The position numbers were made by a program, and so were the translations under genes. The notes beneath the pieces are model-generated. The model was not told where the DNA came from and did not search any database. It saw only the letters and a program-made list of their open reading frames with translations. From Papilionanthe hookeriana x Papilionanthe teres (taxonomy: Eukaryota; Streptophyta; Magnoliopsida; Asparagales; Orchidaceae), in assembly GCA_022702705.1 (NCBI GenBank), contig CM040426.1, positions 72,685,306-72,749,305 of the forward strand: 64,000 bases of DNA, given 5' to 3'. Every line of letters begins with the position of its first letter. Positions within the stretch are counted from its first letter, which is position 1. This document shows positions 35,090 through 47,577 of this stretch, piece by piece.

Positions 35090-35531
35090 AATTTTGTGGG
35101 TCATGTTTATTTTTTTATACAAGAAGTTTGAGCACGCGGATTAAAGCTGCATAAAGAAAACTTGGGCTCGCAGATTGAGGCTTTAGAAGAAAACATGAGC
35201 ACGCGGATTAAAGGCTTTGACAGTTTGATCAATCTTCCAATGGCCTTTAGATAGCGATGCGTGTGTTATTACTTTATTGATTCTTTTTAATTATTTCTTT
35301 TAAAATAGTATAGTTGAACACTATAAATGCCCACATTTTGTTTTGTACAAGACATTTACCTTTTGATGCTTTGATTTATGTTGGTCAAAGCTCTCCACTT
35401 CTAATTTAAGATTTTGATATAGTGAATTCTTCTCATTTTCTCGCTGTTTTTTCGATCTTAGTTTTTTTCATGTAAAATATGTGTTCTTTATTTTATTTAT
35501 TTCATTTTTTGTTGCATTGATATAATATCAA
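35090..35531 (+). repeat. Probable 5' LTR of a Ty1/copia element
   Basis: It lies directly before the gag start at 35,551 and holds a TATA box (TATAAAT at 35,322-35,328). It ends near TAATATCAAGTTATAACAATTGG. A related sequence, reverse-complemented, lies at 41,740-41,950. The left boundary is approximate. Confidence 0.5.
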
Positions 35532-35550
35532 GTTATAACAATTGGCAGTG

Positions 35551-37570
35551 ATGGCAACAGTGAAGTATTATATGCCTCTTTTCTATCGTAATACCATATT
35601 TTCACTTTGGTAGATTAAGATGTGAGTTGTCAAAACACAGATGGATCTATATATGCTACTTGAATTTGAAAGGATATCCTCATCACGAAAGTTGGAGAAG
35701 CACTGTAAAGTCTGAATGGCTCTTTCTCAAATTTATCTTCATCTATCAATCAAATTTCACAAGAAGTTTGAAGGAGGAGACTGATGATTAAAATTGAAGT
35801 AGTTGTGCAGGACAAAAAGTCTAACGAGTAAGCTGCACTTGAAGCAGTGTTTACACTCACATAATGATAAAATGTGCATCAATTATGGATCAAATAAATG
35901 TCTTTACGAAAATAATCTTTGACTTAGAAGCCATGGAAGTTAAGTATGATAAAGAAGATCTCACATTAATTATGTTAGGCTTCATGCCTCCATCATATAT
36001 AATGTTTAAGTATTTCATCTCGTATGGTTGATAGACACTTGCTCTAGACGAAGTAAATAATATTCTATTTTCTAATGAGAAGATGAAACGACTTGTGGAT
36101 GAGCCGATGCTCAAGGAGATAGACTTGTCGTTCGAGGTGGAACCCAAGAGGGTAGTTTTGGAATTGATACAAAGAGTAGATCAAAATCCAGGATTAAGGA
36201 TGAGATCTCCAATTCCTATATGAAGAATAGGCACATCAAAACTAAATGTTATAGGTTGTAGAATAAAAATAAAAATAAAAACTTCAAACAGAAAAGATAA
36301 TTAATATGATCATTCAAGTGAATCCAACGTTGTTGAAATAATTGCTAGTAAAGATGAACTCCTAGTTGTTTCTAACAGTGAATCTTGTGGGGATTGGGTT
36401 CTTGATTCAGCCTGAACATTTCATGTGTCTCAATAGACTTATTTTCAACATATGAAAAGGCGATGCAGTGTACGGTGTTAATGAACAATCATGTTCCAAG
36501 TAAGATTATCAATGTTAGAACTGCTATAACCAAGATGTTTGATGGAGTCATCAGAATACTTCAAGACATGAGACATGCCCCAATTCTAAAAAAGAATCTT
36601 TTTTTTTTTTAATTTCTCTTATGTTAAAGCGTACAAATGCTCTGGTGAAGGTAGGCTCTTAAAGGTCTGCAAAGATTCTCTTGTTATGATATAAGGACAA
36701 ATGAAGGCTACTAGACTATATATTTTGTAATGCTTTACGGTGATATGTGATGCAACAGTTACCATTTCTTCTATATCAGATGATGAAGCAATTAGATTTT
36801 GGCATTTGCATTTTGAGCATATGAGTGAGAATAAGATGATTGAAGTGAGCAAAAGAGGACTTATAAATGGTTTAAATGTTGCTAAATTAAAGTTCTTTAA
36901 GCATTGATTTTGGGAAATAAAAGATATTTAAGTTAAATACTGACTTTCACAGTACAAAAAAAGACTATATATATGTTTTGACATTTGGGGAATATCTACA
37001 GTGTCATTTGAAAGTGGTGTTAAATATATGTGGACATTGATTGATGATTTCTTCAAAAAAATTTAGATTTTCTTCTTGAAGCAGAAGGGCAATGTTCTTA
37101 CTAGTTTGAAAGAGTGAAAGCTTATGATTGAGAGGTTTGTTTAGAAGAATTAAAGATCTTCTACAAATCAGAAGGAATTATGAGAGAGCTCACAGTCCAG
37201 CACACCACAACAAAATGGTCTGGTAGAGCGAATGAACATGACTATAATGTAGAAGGTTCGTTGCATACTCTTCAATGCCAAACTACCTAAGTCATTTTGG
37301 GTTAATGCTGCTTCTACACTTGTTATGAATCGCTCTCCTTCCATTATTATTGATAAGAAGACTCCACTAGAGGGTTGGTCATGTAAACCTGCAAATTACT
37401 CTAATTTAATAATTTTTGGCTGCCTTGCATATGCTAATGTTAATAATAATAAATTAGAGTCTAGATCAATAAGGTGTGTAGATCTTGGTTTTTAAAACTA
37501 GAGTTAAAGATTATACATTGTGGTGCTCGAAAACTAAGAAAGTGATCATTAATAGAGATGTTATATCTGG
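35551..37570 (+). pseudogene. Decayed Ty1/copia gag-protease-integrase (RT missing)
   Basis: It starts MATVKYYMPLF...TIFSLW, the usual copia gag N-terminus. The protease motif WVLDSA appears at about 36,393. The integrase zinc-binding segment WHLHFEHMSENKMIEVSKRG lies at about 36,798-36,860. The integrase core runs from TLIDDF (about 37,030) to HTPQQNGLVERMNMTIM (37,200-37,250) and AYANVNNNKLESRS (about 37,430). Sequence identity stops near 37,570, so reverse transcriptase and RNase H are absent. Many stops and frameshifts are present. Confidence 0.85.
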
Positions 37571-37599
37571 TGAATCTATTATATTACATACAACAACCA

Positions 37600-37900
37600 C
37601 CACAAAAATATAAGATTTATAACTTATTACACCCGTATTGAAGATCTGACAATAACCTCTGAACTCTGTAGCTGACAACCACCGAATCTGCTGTTGTCGA
37701 CCATCGGCCACCGAAGACCCCCACATACGACAACTATATTCAGAATATGACGATTGTCCATAACACCTGTATTTTTCGATATATTATATATCAGTAAGTG
37801 TTATTTCTAATGTAAAATAATAACTCTGCTCTCCTAATTCTAATAAAAAGGTGTATATATATACTTACACATTACAGTGAATTACCTCGAGTATACTAGA
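37600..37900 (+). repeat. Fragment of the LTR-like family seen at 57, 61 and 63 kb
   Basis: CCACCGAATCTGC...CCATCGGCCACCG and ATTCAGAATATGACGATTGTCC resemble 63,780-63,880 (CCACTG...ACCATTGGC, CCCAGAATATGGTGGTTGTTCC) in the same orientation. It directly follows the truncated copia coding region and may be part of the same element's debris. Confidence 0.4.
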
Positions 37901-38796
37901 CTCTATGATTTTTTTTTTCCTTTTTGAATTTTTAGACGTAAAAAATTCTAATGTATTCTCCTCCTACTTTTCAATTATTTGTATGTGTAACAGATCTTTG
38001 TGTAACACTAAGAAATTAAACTATCACACTACCACTGTGAATTTTGTGGCACGCAATAAGTACAAAAAATATTTCTAGAGATAGCCACACTCTATATTTG
38101 CCAATATAATTAAATTTTTACTTGTAAGCATTAATTAACTTTGACATCACTTAGGATCTTTCACAGGCTATTTGTGTAAAAATAAAAGTTTAGGTGTGAG
38201 ATGTGTAAATCCATAAAAAATGTGTGCTATGTATGTAATTTTTCCATTTTTTTAGTTAATCAGATGAAGTATAAAATTGTAATTAATGGAGGATTTCAGA
38301 CTCTAATTTGCATTTTGGGTTTGGTCATTAGAGCCATTGAAGGAATTACCAATAAGTATGTTGGTTAGGTTTGCGTGCACATTGCATCTAAGAAACTTTA
38401 AGTTGGGAAGTTTTGTTAAATCCCCAAGTTTTGCACTTTTATTATTTAATAAATAATAAGTCAACATTCAATTTTAGAATTTTCCTCTTATGTAGAAACT
38501 ATGTCATTAGAAAATATATATATTTTTGGAATTGTGGAAATTTCATACCAATTATTAGGACTTAATAATTAGTGTGTATCTAATGAGCGGAGTAAGGAGA
38601 AAGAACGAGGAGAAGCGGCACATATGCCGCGATGATGATTCGTGTATTTTTCTTCTGCTTGGTCTTCTGAAACATACTCATGGCCGTGGGACTTTAATTT
38701 GATCTCTTGCAAGTTAAAAGCTAATATATTGCTTGTCTTTTTTGATATGTTGTTTTCGTCGAGCGACACCCCCCTTAAAACACCCATTTTAAGAGA

Positions 38797-38973
38797 AAAA
38801 TTATTTCATCAGGAATCTTGATGCAGTTTTGCATCAAAACTCTAATCAAGGCCTTCCACATGTACATACAGACTCACCCATGTATTAAATTGAGGGCATG
38901 TCTGTACATGTGGCATACCCTGATTTGAGTCATGATGCAGTTTGCATCAGGAGTCCTAATGCAATAATTTCTC
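38797..38973. mobile_element. Foldback MITE (TGATGCAGTTTGCATCA family), copy 1
   Basis: The left arm (AGAAAAATTATTTCATCAGG...TTGATGCAGTTTTGCATCA...CCACATGTACA) pairs with the right arm (TGTACATGTGGCAT...TGATGCAGTTTGCATCAGGAGTCC...AATAATTTCTCT). The arms make up nearly the whole 177 bp. TTTAAG flanks both sides, a possible short duplication. A diverged relative lies at 62.2 kb. Confidence 0.7.
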
Positions 38974-39600
38974 TATTTAAGAACTGTTGTGTGGTTATTT
39001 TGGCATAATGGTGGACATACGATCACAATTATTGATGTGAATATGTCGAAGAATCATATCATCTGCGGCATCACGGAGAAATTTTTCTTAACAGAAAATG
39101 TTGACGAGCTATCAAAACTTCTAAGAAAATCTCTAGAGTTCATCAAATTATGTCAAAGATTTAAAGAACAAATTAGTCCCCAAATACACCAAAACAAATA
39201 GACATCAATATGGGCATAAACATATGGTCTGATTAAAATAAACCCAAAATATGTAATAATTTCACTTTCATATGAACATCATTCACATGGAATTCATTTG
39301 GCAGCTTTTAAAATTAAGAGAAAGAGACGTAGATAGCTGATAATTTTATAATGATGCAGCTGTCACAATTAACTCATCATATTCATGCCCAAGTCCATGG
39401 CAATTTAGCTCATAGCTGTAAAATATTATATTCAGGACAAATAATAAAGGAAACGTAATTAGTGATTCAAACGTGAAATGTCTGAACTTGAGATCCACAA
39501 ACTAAAAAATAAAAGCTGAGCAATAAAAAAAATAATTGAGACCAAAACTTCCATGATTAAATAAAAGATGGCAGAGTATAAAGTGCATAAAACTCCATTT

Positions 39601-40019
39601 GGGGATGTGAATGAGCCGAGCCGGTTTGTCTCGAGCTTGGCTCGTTAACGAGCTTACGAGCCGTGTTTATTGAGCTGAGAACTCGAGCTCGAACTCAAAG
39701 TTGAGCTCATTTATTAAATGAGCTCGAGCTCATTCCAGCTTGGCTCGTTGGCTCGTGAGCCAGCTAGTTTAGCTTACCATAAATAATTTTGATGCATTTT
39801 TCAATGAGCTGCAGCAGCAGCCCTACTCCTTCGCCTCCTCCAATCCCCAATACCTTCTCTAGTGAGCTTCTATAAAAACTAAAATTTTAGTTTGGTCTCA
39901 TGAGCTGTCATGCGAGCCCGCTGCTACAACTATGAGCCAAGCTTGAGATCACAATTTGACAGACGGTCCAAGCTCAAGTTTGGCACTACTCGAGCTCAAC
40001 TCGATTTGTTTACAGTCCT
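39601..40019. mobile_element. hAT-like non-autonomous element rich in GAGCTCGAGCTC
   Basis: The ends (GGGATGTGAATGAGCCGAGC, and ATTTGTTTACAGTCCTAC reading in from the right) are an imperfect inverted pair. They match the TAGGGCTGTAAACGAGCC terminus of the element at 49.5 kb. The interior is dense in GAGCTC/TCGAGC. No duplication could be seen. Confidence 0.55.
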
Positions 40020-40119
40020 ACTGTCATTAATATAATTTGCGGGCTATATTATCATATACATTATTATCCAAATACTACTAAAAAAATTTTATTTTAATGA
40101 CTTTAAACTTAAGACCTTC

Positions 40120-40305
40120 AAAACATCTTACAAAAAAGGGGCCACTTAGGAACATGTATACCACCCAAAGCCTATGCATTTACATATCTATTACCTAAAC
40201 TTTACTATTTACATTTATATCACCCAGAACTTTCATCTCACATCAAAAATACAACTTTTCTAACTTTAGAAAAGTGAATTACACCTTTCCATTCATAGGA
40301 AAAGT

Positions 40306-40312
<7 letters not shown>
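40120..40312. mobile_element. Foldback repeat (copy 2), left half, split by an L1 fragment
   Basis: ACATGTATACCACCCAAAGC...GCATTTACATATC matches the family terminus. The matching right arm (TTGTAAATACAAAAAG...GGTATATATATGTAAATC) is found at 40,890-40,960, beyond the inserted LINE piece. Confidence 0.5.

Positions 40313-40361
<49 letters not shown>
40313..40361. repeat. (AT)n microsatellite
   Basis: About 24 AT units at the 3' side of the L1-type fragment. A second AT run (40,869-40,889) lies on its other side. Confidence 0.9.
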
Positions 40362-40365
<4 letters not shown>

Positions 40366-40542
40366 TTTAAAGAGCATTATACGGCTCCTTACGCGTTGAT
40401 ATAATAAAAATTTACAAAAAAAAAGATAAAAGTCCATCTAAACCCATAACAACACAACGCACACCAAAAAAGAAACTAAAAGACAGTTATCCAAAAAAAA
40501 AAAAAAAATACAGCGCACGCAAAGCAAAAAATAACCTAAAAA

Positions 40543-40869
40543 CTATAAATCATTCAAGGCAGCATTAATAAGATCCAAAGGAATAAGATTGGAAATCCAA
40601 GCACTATGCGTAAGTAATCTTAATTTAGAAGCTAAATGAGCAACTTTATTACCAACTCTTTTCGTATGCAACCAGTTAATACAAAGAGTTTTAGCAATGC
40701 TGTAAATCTTCTTCAAATGAATAGATATAGACCAATGAGGAATAGTATAAAGCGTACAATAATTCCAAATAATAAGTGAATCCATCTTGATATCAACATA
40801 CTTCCAACCCATCCGTTTAGCAAATTGAAGTCCAAATAACACAGCATCAGCCTCTGCAGTAAGTGGATA
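40543..40869 (-). pseudogene. L1-type LINE 3' fragment encoding an RNase H domain
   Basis: The minus frame reads LTAEADAVLFGLQFAKRMGWKYV...MDSLIIWN, then NWLHTKRVGNKVAHLASK and ISNLIPLDLINAALNDL before a stop. This is the RNase H-like domain (RVT_3) at the C-terminus of plant L1 LINEs, with the E, D and conserved N-x-VAH-x-A-K signature. The 3' side (40,362-40,540) would be the LINE 3' UTR with A-rich stretches. Everything 5' of the RNase H domain is missing. Confidence 0.75.
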
Positions 40870-40964
40870 TATATATATATATATATATAGAAATTTAAGA
40901 TTTATATTTGTAAATACAAAAAGAATTAAGAGGTATATATATGTAAATCTTCTTTAAAAAAAAT

Positions 40965-41735
40965 CATTGTATTACAACCGCCAACAAATATTAGCTTAAA
41001 TAATACGAGTACAAAAACAAAGACAACATGTCCCGTTCAAACTTTGGCTTAAGTTTTATTTAAATCAAATTGTTTTTAATGCCTTGTATGGTGGCATCAT
41101 CAACAATAAATTATTTTAATAATAAAGATAATGAAGGTGTGAAAGTGACAATTATTTATAGAGCCCTCAATTATTGTAATATTATCTCTATATATACAAG
41201 ATCAAGTAGGGTATAATTTTGTCCCCTTTGGTAGGAATAATTGCCATTTATTACATGTTGGAGCTACTGAACTTTCGATTGAAATTAAATATTTTGATTT
41301 TTTTTACTTGAGTGGCTTAAATTGGTAAAAAAATGACAAGTTTAAACATAATTTTTAGAGAATTGATATGCTAGATAGTGTGATTTTATAAGAAGAATTC
41401 AGTTTTATGGAGTGTTCAGATCCTGGTTTAAATTTTGATGAATAAGATTTGTTTGGGAGCAACTACAGTATATTAAAAAGTAGTTGTGAAGCCGCTGAAA
41501 AATAATTTGACGTTCAAAAAACTGCGGTGATAATTACATTTTTTTTAAGTCAAACCTTACTAAAAGTTCGTAACCGCATATCGTTGCACAAGCCAGTAAA
41601 GATCGATTTCAGCGGTCAACATGTAGTTTACCTAAATAGATAAAGGTGGAGTGCACCACCACCCCAAACGGACCTTAAATCAAGCCCCCAAAAGCATAAA
41701 TAGAAATTTATTGAGATTATTCAAGGGCATAAATA
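40965..41735. other. Intergenic AT-rich DNA, nothing recognised
   Basis: No open frames of note, no inverted termini. Confidence 0.4.
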
Positions 41736-41739
41736 TCAT

Positions 41740-41950
41740 TCAATACGTTTATTATTATAACTTGATATTGAATATATGCAATAAATAATGAAATAAACAA
41801 AAAAAAAACATAAATTTTACGTGGAAAATTCAAGATGAAAAATATCACGGACAAAGGAGGATAGTTCACTACATCAAATGTGAAATTACAAGTAGAGAGT
41901 TCTGACCAACAAAAAATCAAAAAGCTGATTTTATCAAAACCCTTTTAAAA
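41740..41950 (-). repeat. Copia LTR 3'-end fragment (minus strand)
   Basis: The reverse complement contains CACGTAAAATTTATG and ATATTCAATATCAAGTTATAA, closely matching the LTR end beside the copia gag at 35.5 kb (TTGATATAATATCAAGTTATAAC). It reads as an LTR U5 and the start of an internal region in the opposite orientation. Confidence 0.5.
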
Positions 41951-42273
41951 AGAAAAATAAAAATAAAAAAAGTCAATAAAAAATAATATATAGATTGTAA
42001 TCTAAAAGTTATTATAAGATTGATTAAATATTTGAAGCCTTCAATCCATATGTTCATGATTTTCTTCTAAATATTCAATCAACATGCTCACAAATTTTAA
42101 ATAAAATTTTAATCAGTGCGCTCATATATAATTTCTTTGTAAAATAATAAACATAATCCACAAAATTAGGATCACAAATTTAGAAATATCCAAATCAATA
42201 CGGATTTCTAAATATACATAATAAAACTTTTTCGATACAAAAAAATTTATATTTTATAAATCTATGAAGTTTA

Positions 42274-42496
42274 TGGTCCGTTTAGAGCAGCTTGTTTAGT
42301 GCGGTAGCGTCTTGAAAACGTACCTGAACTGTTTGGAAAAACTACGTTTTGACAGCTTATGCGTTTTCAAAATGCTGAAAATAGCGTTTTCACTCTGTAG
42401 ACTGACTTTTACAAAAAAATAAAAAATTATAATAGCCACCGCACTTAATTTATCAGCATATTATTTAATAAGCTGCAGCTGCCCCCAGACAGGCCC
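42274..42496 (+). mobile_element. Tourist-like MITE, copy B
   Basis: 223 bp between TTA duplications (42,271-42,273 and 42,497-42,499). The termini are TGGTCCGTTT and AGGCCC, with the shared GCTTATGCGTTTTCAAAA and CAGCTGCCCC blocks. It is internally deleted relative to copies A and C. Confidence 0.8.
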
Positions 42497-42866
42497 TTAA
42501 CAGGTTCTTTGTGGGTTGAGGGCAAATAAAAATAAATATCGTATCAAAACCACAAAAGTTGCCAAATGTAAAAACTATATTTTTATACATAAATAAAAAT
42601 AAATGACTTGAAGCCACATTATCTTCCTCTGAAAATTCCTGCTTTCAATAAATTTTCTACCAAAAGTTGCCAAATGGAGCCTTATACTTTATATTTTGTA
42701 GATTTTCACAAAAAAACTATACTACAGAGGACAAATTTGTAAAAAATTACAATTTAAAAAATCACAAATAAAAAGTATTTAAAAATTTGAGAAAGTCGCC
42801 ATGCCAGTGGGCATTTAACAGTAAGAGAGAAGAGTTCATAATCCATCCACTTAAGCATTGATTTGA

Positions 42867-42869
<3 letters not shown>

Positions 42870-42942
<73 letters not shown>
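42870..42942. repeat. (AT)n microsatellite
   Basis: About 36 AT units. The Tyr-Ile open frame over it is an artefact. Confidence 0.95.
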
Positions 42943-42944
<2 letters not shown>

Positions 42945-42999
42945 CTTTTGAAATGTGTTATTATTCATAAAATAATGTGAGAAAATAGTAATTTTAATA

Positions 43000-44680
43000 T
43001 GTAAAATAATGATTAGTGCTTTTGAAATTTTTTGAAATTATCAGTGGAACGTGAGAACAAAAATTTGATATAAAATGAAATATATTTTAAAAGTTTAATA
43101 ATATAATTTTTGAAAAATTAATCGATTGAATTTGTTAATGTTGCCTTTGCTATGTTTAGGCGGATGATGTGTACAAAATGTGATGAAATGTTCATGTATT
43201 TTTATACATATTATGTATCATTTTTATGTTTTTCTAGCTATTTGTAGTGCCATTTAGAGTTAAAAGGAATAATTTAGGATGGAGAGCTTGGAGCAAAGAA
43301 GATGAAAAATTCATGGGAAAACACCCTCATGCTAATGGCGAGTGCCCCGGCACCTGATGCAATCTATGTACACGTAAAATTCAGAGAAGACAACATCACG
43401 GTGCTAAGCCAAAGAACGTCACAACATCAACGTGAAGAGCCTCGATACCATCTAGAAGAGATTGCCTTGACTATTTGGCGTGGTTCATTTCAGTGTTGTA
43501 TTGAGAGGGATCAAGGAGGAGAAGCAAGAAGAGAAAACTAGAAGTGAAGATTTTCATCGGGGCTGTGATTTTTTCTTTATATGCATATTTTGCAATTTTT
43601 TTCAATAAGATCCTGTGTTTCTTTTAGGTATGTGTAGGAGCTAAATATTTTATGTTTCTTTGATTTGTTAGTGTGATGAATCAAGTTTGTCCCATAAAAT
43701 TTTCCTCAGACTATTCAGTATTTAATTGAATACTTGTGTGTTAATTTGTTGATTTTAATTTACTTTCAAACTAGTTAAAAATTCTTATAATCTATAACTA
43801 TTGACCGTATGCTAGAATAAAACATTAATCATTTAGTAAAATAGATATGTTGTTATTAGGAGCTTGCTATCACATAGGAGAATGACGATTGTAAGGAGTT
43901 TTTGCAGGGTTAAGCAAGACTTAACAATAATATGAGGCCCCGACGCTTCTTATTTAGAAATAAACTAAAGAGTAATTGTCTTTCATTGTCAAAATTAAGT
44001 ATGAAAGATTCATTGCAAGAATATTGAGGAACCACATAATTCATTCAAAGAGGTATGATTTTCATATTAGAAAAGTCAAATTAGCTAGATAGACTTCATT
44101 TGTGGAAAATTAGGATCTATGCACTTTAAAAACTTCTAAAATGTACATCATTTTGAACTAACTTAAGGTTAGTAAATTGGAAAGTGGGCTATATGAGTGA
44201 CTAATCAATTCATCATGTGATTGATATACATACTCATAATCTATATACTACTTAATTAATATGTATACTTGCATGATGATCACATGTTTCACTGCATTTC
44301 GGGGATCAGGTTTTCAAAACGAAGCAGTGCTGACACTGGGGTCCAGTATCACACGTATACTACTTAATCGACATTTATATTATTAACCAGTTGCACAGCA
44401 GGGCTAACACTAGGTGCACAGGCGTTTGGGTTCTGGCGTTGGAATGCCCCATTCTCTATATTTTTCGCTGAAATGAGCAACGCACTGGATGGCGCCGAGA
44501 TGCTTCACTTTGGCATTGTGGTACTCTGGCTTTGGCCTTAGAATGCCATCTTCCTTAGATTATGCATGTACATAGACTGCATCGAGCGCCAGGGTGCTAG
44601 CCTTGAACACCCTTGCACTTGCCTATCATTTTTTTTTTTTCTTTTTGTTCTCCAAGCTCTCCAAATCATGAATTCTTCCT
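43000..44680. other. Unassigned DNA, possible gypsy LTR debris
   Basis: A 79-codon plus frame at 43,302-43,541 lies in a block with GAGTGCCCCGGCACCTG, a palindromic GC motif also seen in some gypsy-type LTRs, followed by TTTTAGGTATGTGTAGG. A second GC-richer patch at 44,290-44,620 has repeated GCGCCGAGATGC/GCGCCAGGGTGC-like phrases. No gene is recognised. LTR termini were not found. Confidence 0.3.
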
Positions 44681-44701
44681 ATTGCTGCAAATAACACTAT
44701 G

Positions 44702-44920
44702 TTTATTTGTATTATTATTATTTTTTTAAGAAACTGATATTTGGCAGAAGCCGAAATATCGGTTTTCCATGCGCTATGTCCCATGATGAGAGCCCGCGCC
44801 ATATGCCTAAACAGACCAATCCCTCTCCCCCACCCCCGCCCCACGCCATGGGTGGGAATCAACTCCTGACCGGAGGGATCTTACAATAGCCCCGCCACCA
44901 ACAGGCCAGAAACGTAGCAC
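44702..44920 (-). mobile_element. SINE with perfect 15-bp target-site duplication
   Basis: On the minus strand the element starts GTGCTACGTTTC and carries an A-box TGGCCTGTTGG (44,908-44,898), a B-box-like GAGTTGATTCC (about 44,865-44,855), a GC-rich body and an A-rich tail (AAAAAAATAATAATAATAC). GCAAATAACACTATG is repeated exactly at 44,687-44,701 and 44,921-44,935. Together these are full SINE hallmarks. The open frames over it are artefacts. Confidence 0.85.
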
Positions 44921-44935
44921 GCAAATAACACTATG

Positions 44936-45440
44936 TGTGTGTGTATCCGAAATAGCATACAAATGGTCATTAAAAGCTATAAAAACACAAAAATTTCAGC
45001 AAATTTTGTACTCATGAGAAGAGCAGTTTGGTAGGGTTGGGTGGCTGAAAGCTGATTGGCCTCTCACCTTCCAACTTGGCATTCTCTCCCGTGCATATCA
45101 ATCAACTTCTCCATTTAATTATGATTTTTAGTTTGATCTTATATTTCACCAGCTTAACTAACGATAATTTTTTTTATTTGTATCATATATTCATTTGGAC
45201 TTGTCACAAACATGAGAGACAAATGTGAAGCAATTGCAAAGGGTTGTGCCGGGGTTGTGGACGCTCGGTCCATGCGCATGGGAAGCGAGTTGTAGGCATG
45301 CCGATGTGAAATAGTGTACAAAAGATGGTGCGAAAGCGGGGCTAACTGTGATGTTGATAGCCTGCTCAGTGTAAGGGATAATGACTGGGATGGGGTGTGA
45401 AACATGAAAAATTATTAGATTTAGAATCTACATGCATGTG
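44936..45440. other. Intergenic DNA, nothing recognised
   Basis: A short GT run follows the SINE duplication. The remaining frames show no domain. Confidence 0.4.
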
Positions 45441-45442
45441 AA

Positions 45443-45515
45443 TTTCAGTACAGTATGGTTATATTCATGAATAAAGCTCATGAATACAACAAATACAATC
45501 ATATTATACTGAAGT
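45443..45515. repeat. Imperfect inverted repeat (hairpin)
   Basis: TTCAGTACAGTATGGTT...ATTCATGA faces TCATGAAT...AATCATATTATACTGAA, giving a near-continuous imperfect stem of about 30 bp. It could be a small foldback element or a stem-loop RNA. Confidence 0.55.
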
Positions 45516-45785
45516 CTGTGTGTATACGTTGTCCGTACCTAATAATTGCTCGTGAAACACAGGAAGCGTAGAAGTGGGCTGGCTGGTGAGAGTGTTATTG
45601 GGTCTATGGTCTTACTGTTGTGGAAGAAGGAAAGTAGAAGTATATGACCAATACTATTTTATTTTATTGATGGGCCATGAGCTGGGAGACGAGTACGACC
45701 AGTACCTCTTCTTTTAGCCCAACAACAAAATTAAGCCCATTTCTACCCGCTCATAAATAATTTGCAGGCTTTTCCAACTATTTTA

Positions 45786-46656
45786 GGGTCCGTTTGGGGG
45801 CCGCTTTTTTCGCGCGGCGCGACTTCAAACCGTAATTTTTTTTTTTCCGTTGTTTGAATATCGCGTTGGCGACCTCTCGCTGGGAATTTGACAGAAAGCT
45901 GGGCCGCAGGATCGACCCCGCGGCCCGCGTTGCCGATCAAATATTGCCCCTTCTGCCCCTCGTGTTCGCGAAACTGGCCCCTGCCCTAGCGTCTCGCGAA
46001 GTCGAATAGCGTCTCGTCTCACTACGTTCCCGTCCGCTTCTCTCGATTGTCTTGCGTAGCGTAAAGCCTCCTCGTCTCGCCTAGCGTCAAGCCTCCTCAA
46101 AGCTTCATGCCCGCTTGCGAAGCATCTTACACACCTCTGCGCTCCTTCCACCGTCGCTTGAAGTATCAAGCCTCACCTTCTTCGGGGAAGACGTCCGATT
46201 AGTGGAAAACTCGTTGGAGGTAAAGTAGAAGTCTTTGGGGAAGACGATAAAAGCTGCTTTAGTAGAATTATGAGAAGACGTGTGATTAGTGGAATTATGG
46301 GGCGTTAAACCTGCTTTAATTAATATTTGCTGAATCTTGTGATTTAGGTTTAATTCATTATGTTAAACATGCTTTAGATTTAAGAATCTATCATCTCATA
46401 AATATTTAGTTTTAATAATAATTATGTTAAATAGTTTTCACATTTTTTTTCATCTCAAACCTAATATGAATTTTTAGGATTTCTACAGCGAAGCGAGATC
46501 GTCATTTTTCGAAACAATTTCTTTCGCATGATTGTTTTCATTGTAGTGACCAAACAGACAATAGATAACACACATTTCCTGCATGACTGTCTTCCGCAAC
46601 GCAATATCTTCACTGCAAATACAATGAAATGCTGCTAGTCTGCGTCAAACAGACCC
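45786..46656 (+). mobile_element. 871-bp PIF/Harbinger-like non-autonomous element
   Basis: The termini GGGTCCGTTTG and CAAACAGACCC are flanked by TTA at 45,783-45,785 and 46,657-46,659. They match the Tourist-like MITE family in this window, but the interior is different: the left half is a CpG-rich block with repeated TAGCGTCTCG/TAGCGTAAAGCC phrases. It is either a larger relative or a MITE-ended element that captured GC-rich DNA. The overlapping open frames have no recognisable domain. Confidence 0.8.
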
Positions 46657-46659
46657 TTA

Positions 46660-47570
46660 GTTAACAGTGGAGGTGTTAGTGTAGGTCCATATATCTCTTT
46701 TCAAAATAATTAATATTTTCACATAGAATCATGGACACAAATTATGTAATTATAAATATAAGTTAAAACTAATATTGGCGTCAACTATATATTAATTTAC
46801 TCAATAAAAAATTAGTTTAAATAAGATTATAATATAGGATAAATCATAAATTCAGATGGGTTGTGGTGTTAAATGATAAAAGCATTACAAATAATAAAGA
46901 TGAATTTGGTATAATTTATAATGTTTAGATAAAAAATATATGAATGATAAATTAAAAAATAGTTAAACAATTATATATGCAAAAGGTGAAGTCTTGGTGT
47001 TAGATATGTAATTGCATATTAATTGAGTGGTATGTATGCAAATACCCATATAAAACTCCTACGTAAAGGTGAACACAAGTAGCTTTGCAATTTCTCTAAA
47101 TATGGTAATATTTAATATTTTATTATTATTTTTTTTTTCTTAGAGCATGGGTTTTAACTTATTTGGCAAGTTCCCAAAGACAAATATTAAAAAAATAAAG
47201 CGTATAATGTCATAATAAAATATAAATTGTCACTAAGTGCTACTTTTAAAATAGAATTTTATTCGTTTGAGCTACTTTTCTTGAAGTCCAGAAAATTATG
47301 TTATCCCTTAGTAATACTTTTGTAGATGCCGTGCTAGTGGCGTTAAAAGCATAACTAGAACTTATCTCATACACCTACTAAGTGGTCACTTTGAGTATAA
47401 TAATGATATTAATAATCGAATCAATGTTATTATTAATATATTATTTTCTCTCCGCTTTAATTTAGAAAGACAACAAATTTCAAATATGATAAACTAATCT
47501 TAATTTGAAATTGTTTTTAGATTTCTATTTGAAGGACCAATTCAGTATATATATATATGTGTGTGTATGT
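46660..47570. other. AT-rich intergenic DNA with a foldback-repeat fragment
   Basis: GATATGTAATTGCATATTAATTGAGTGGTATGTATGCAAAT at about 46,995-47,043 is one arm of the TTTACATGCATACCAC family. Nothing else was recognised. Confidence 0.4.
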
Positions 47571-47577
47571 GAATTTA

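Noticed and set aside
45743..46169. Arg-rich minus frames of 65-114 codons
   Set aside because: Composition-driven by the CpG-rich interior of the Harbinger-like element; no domain.
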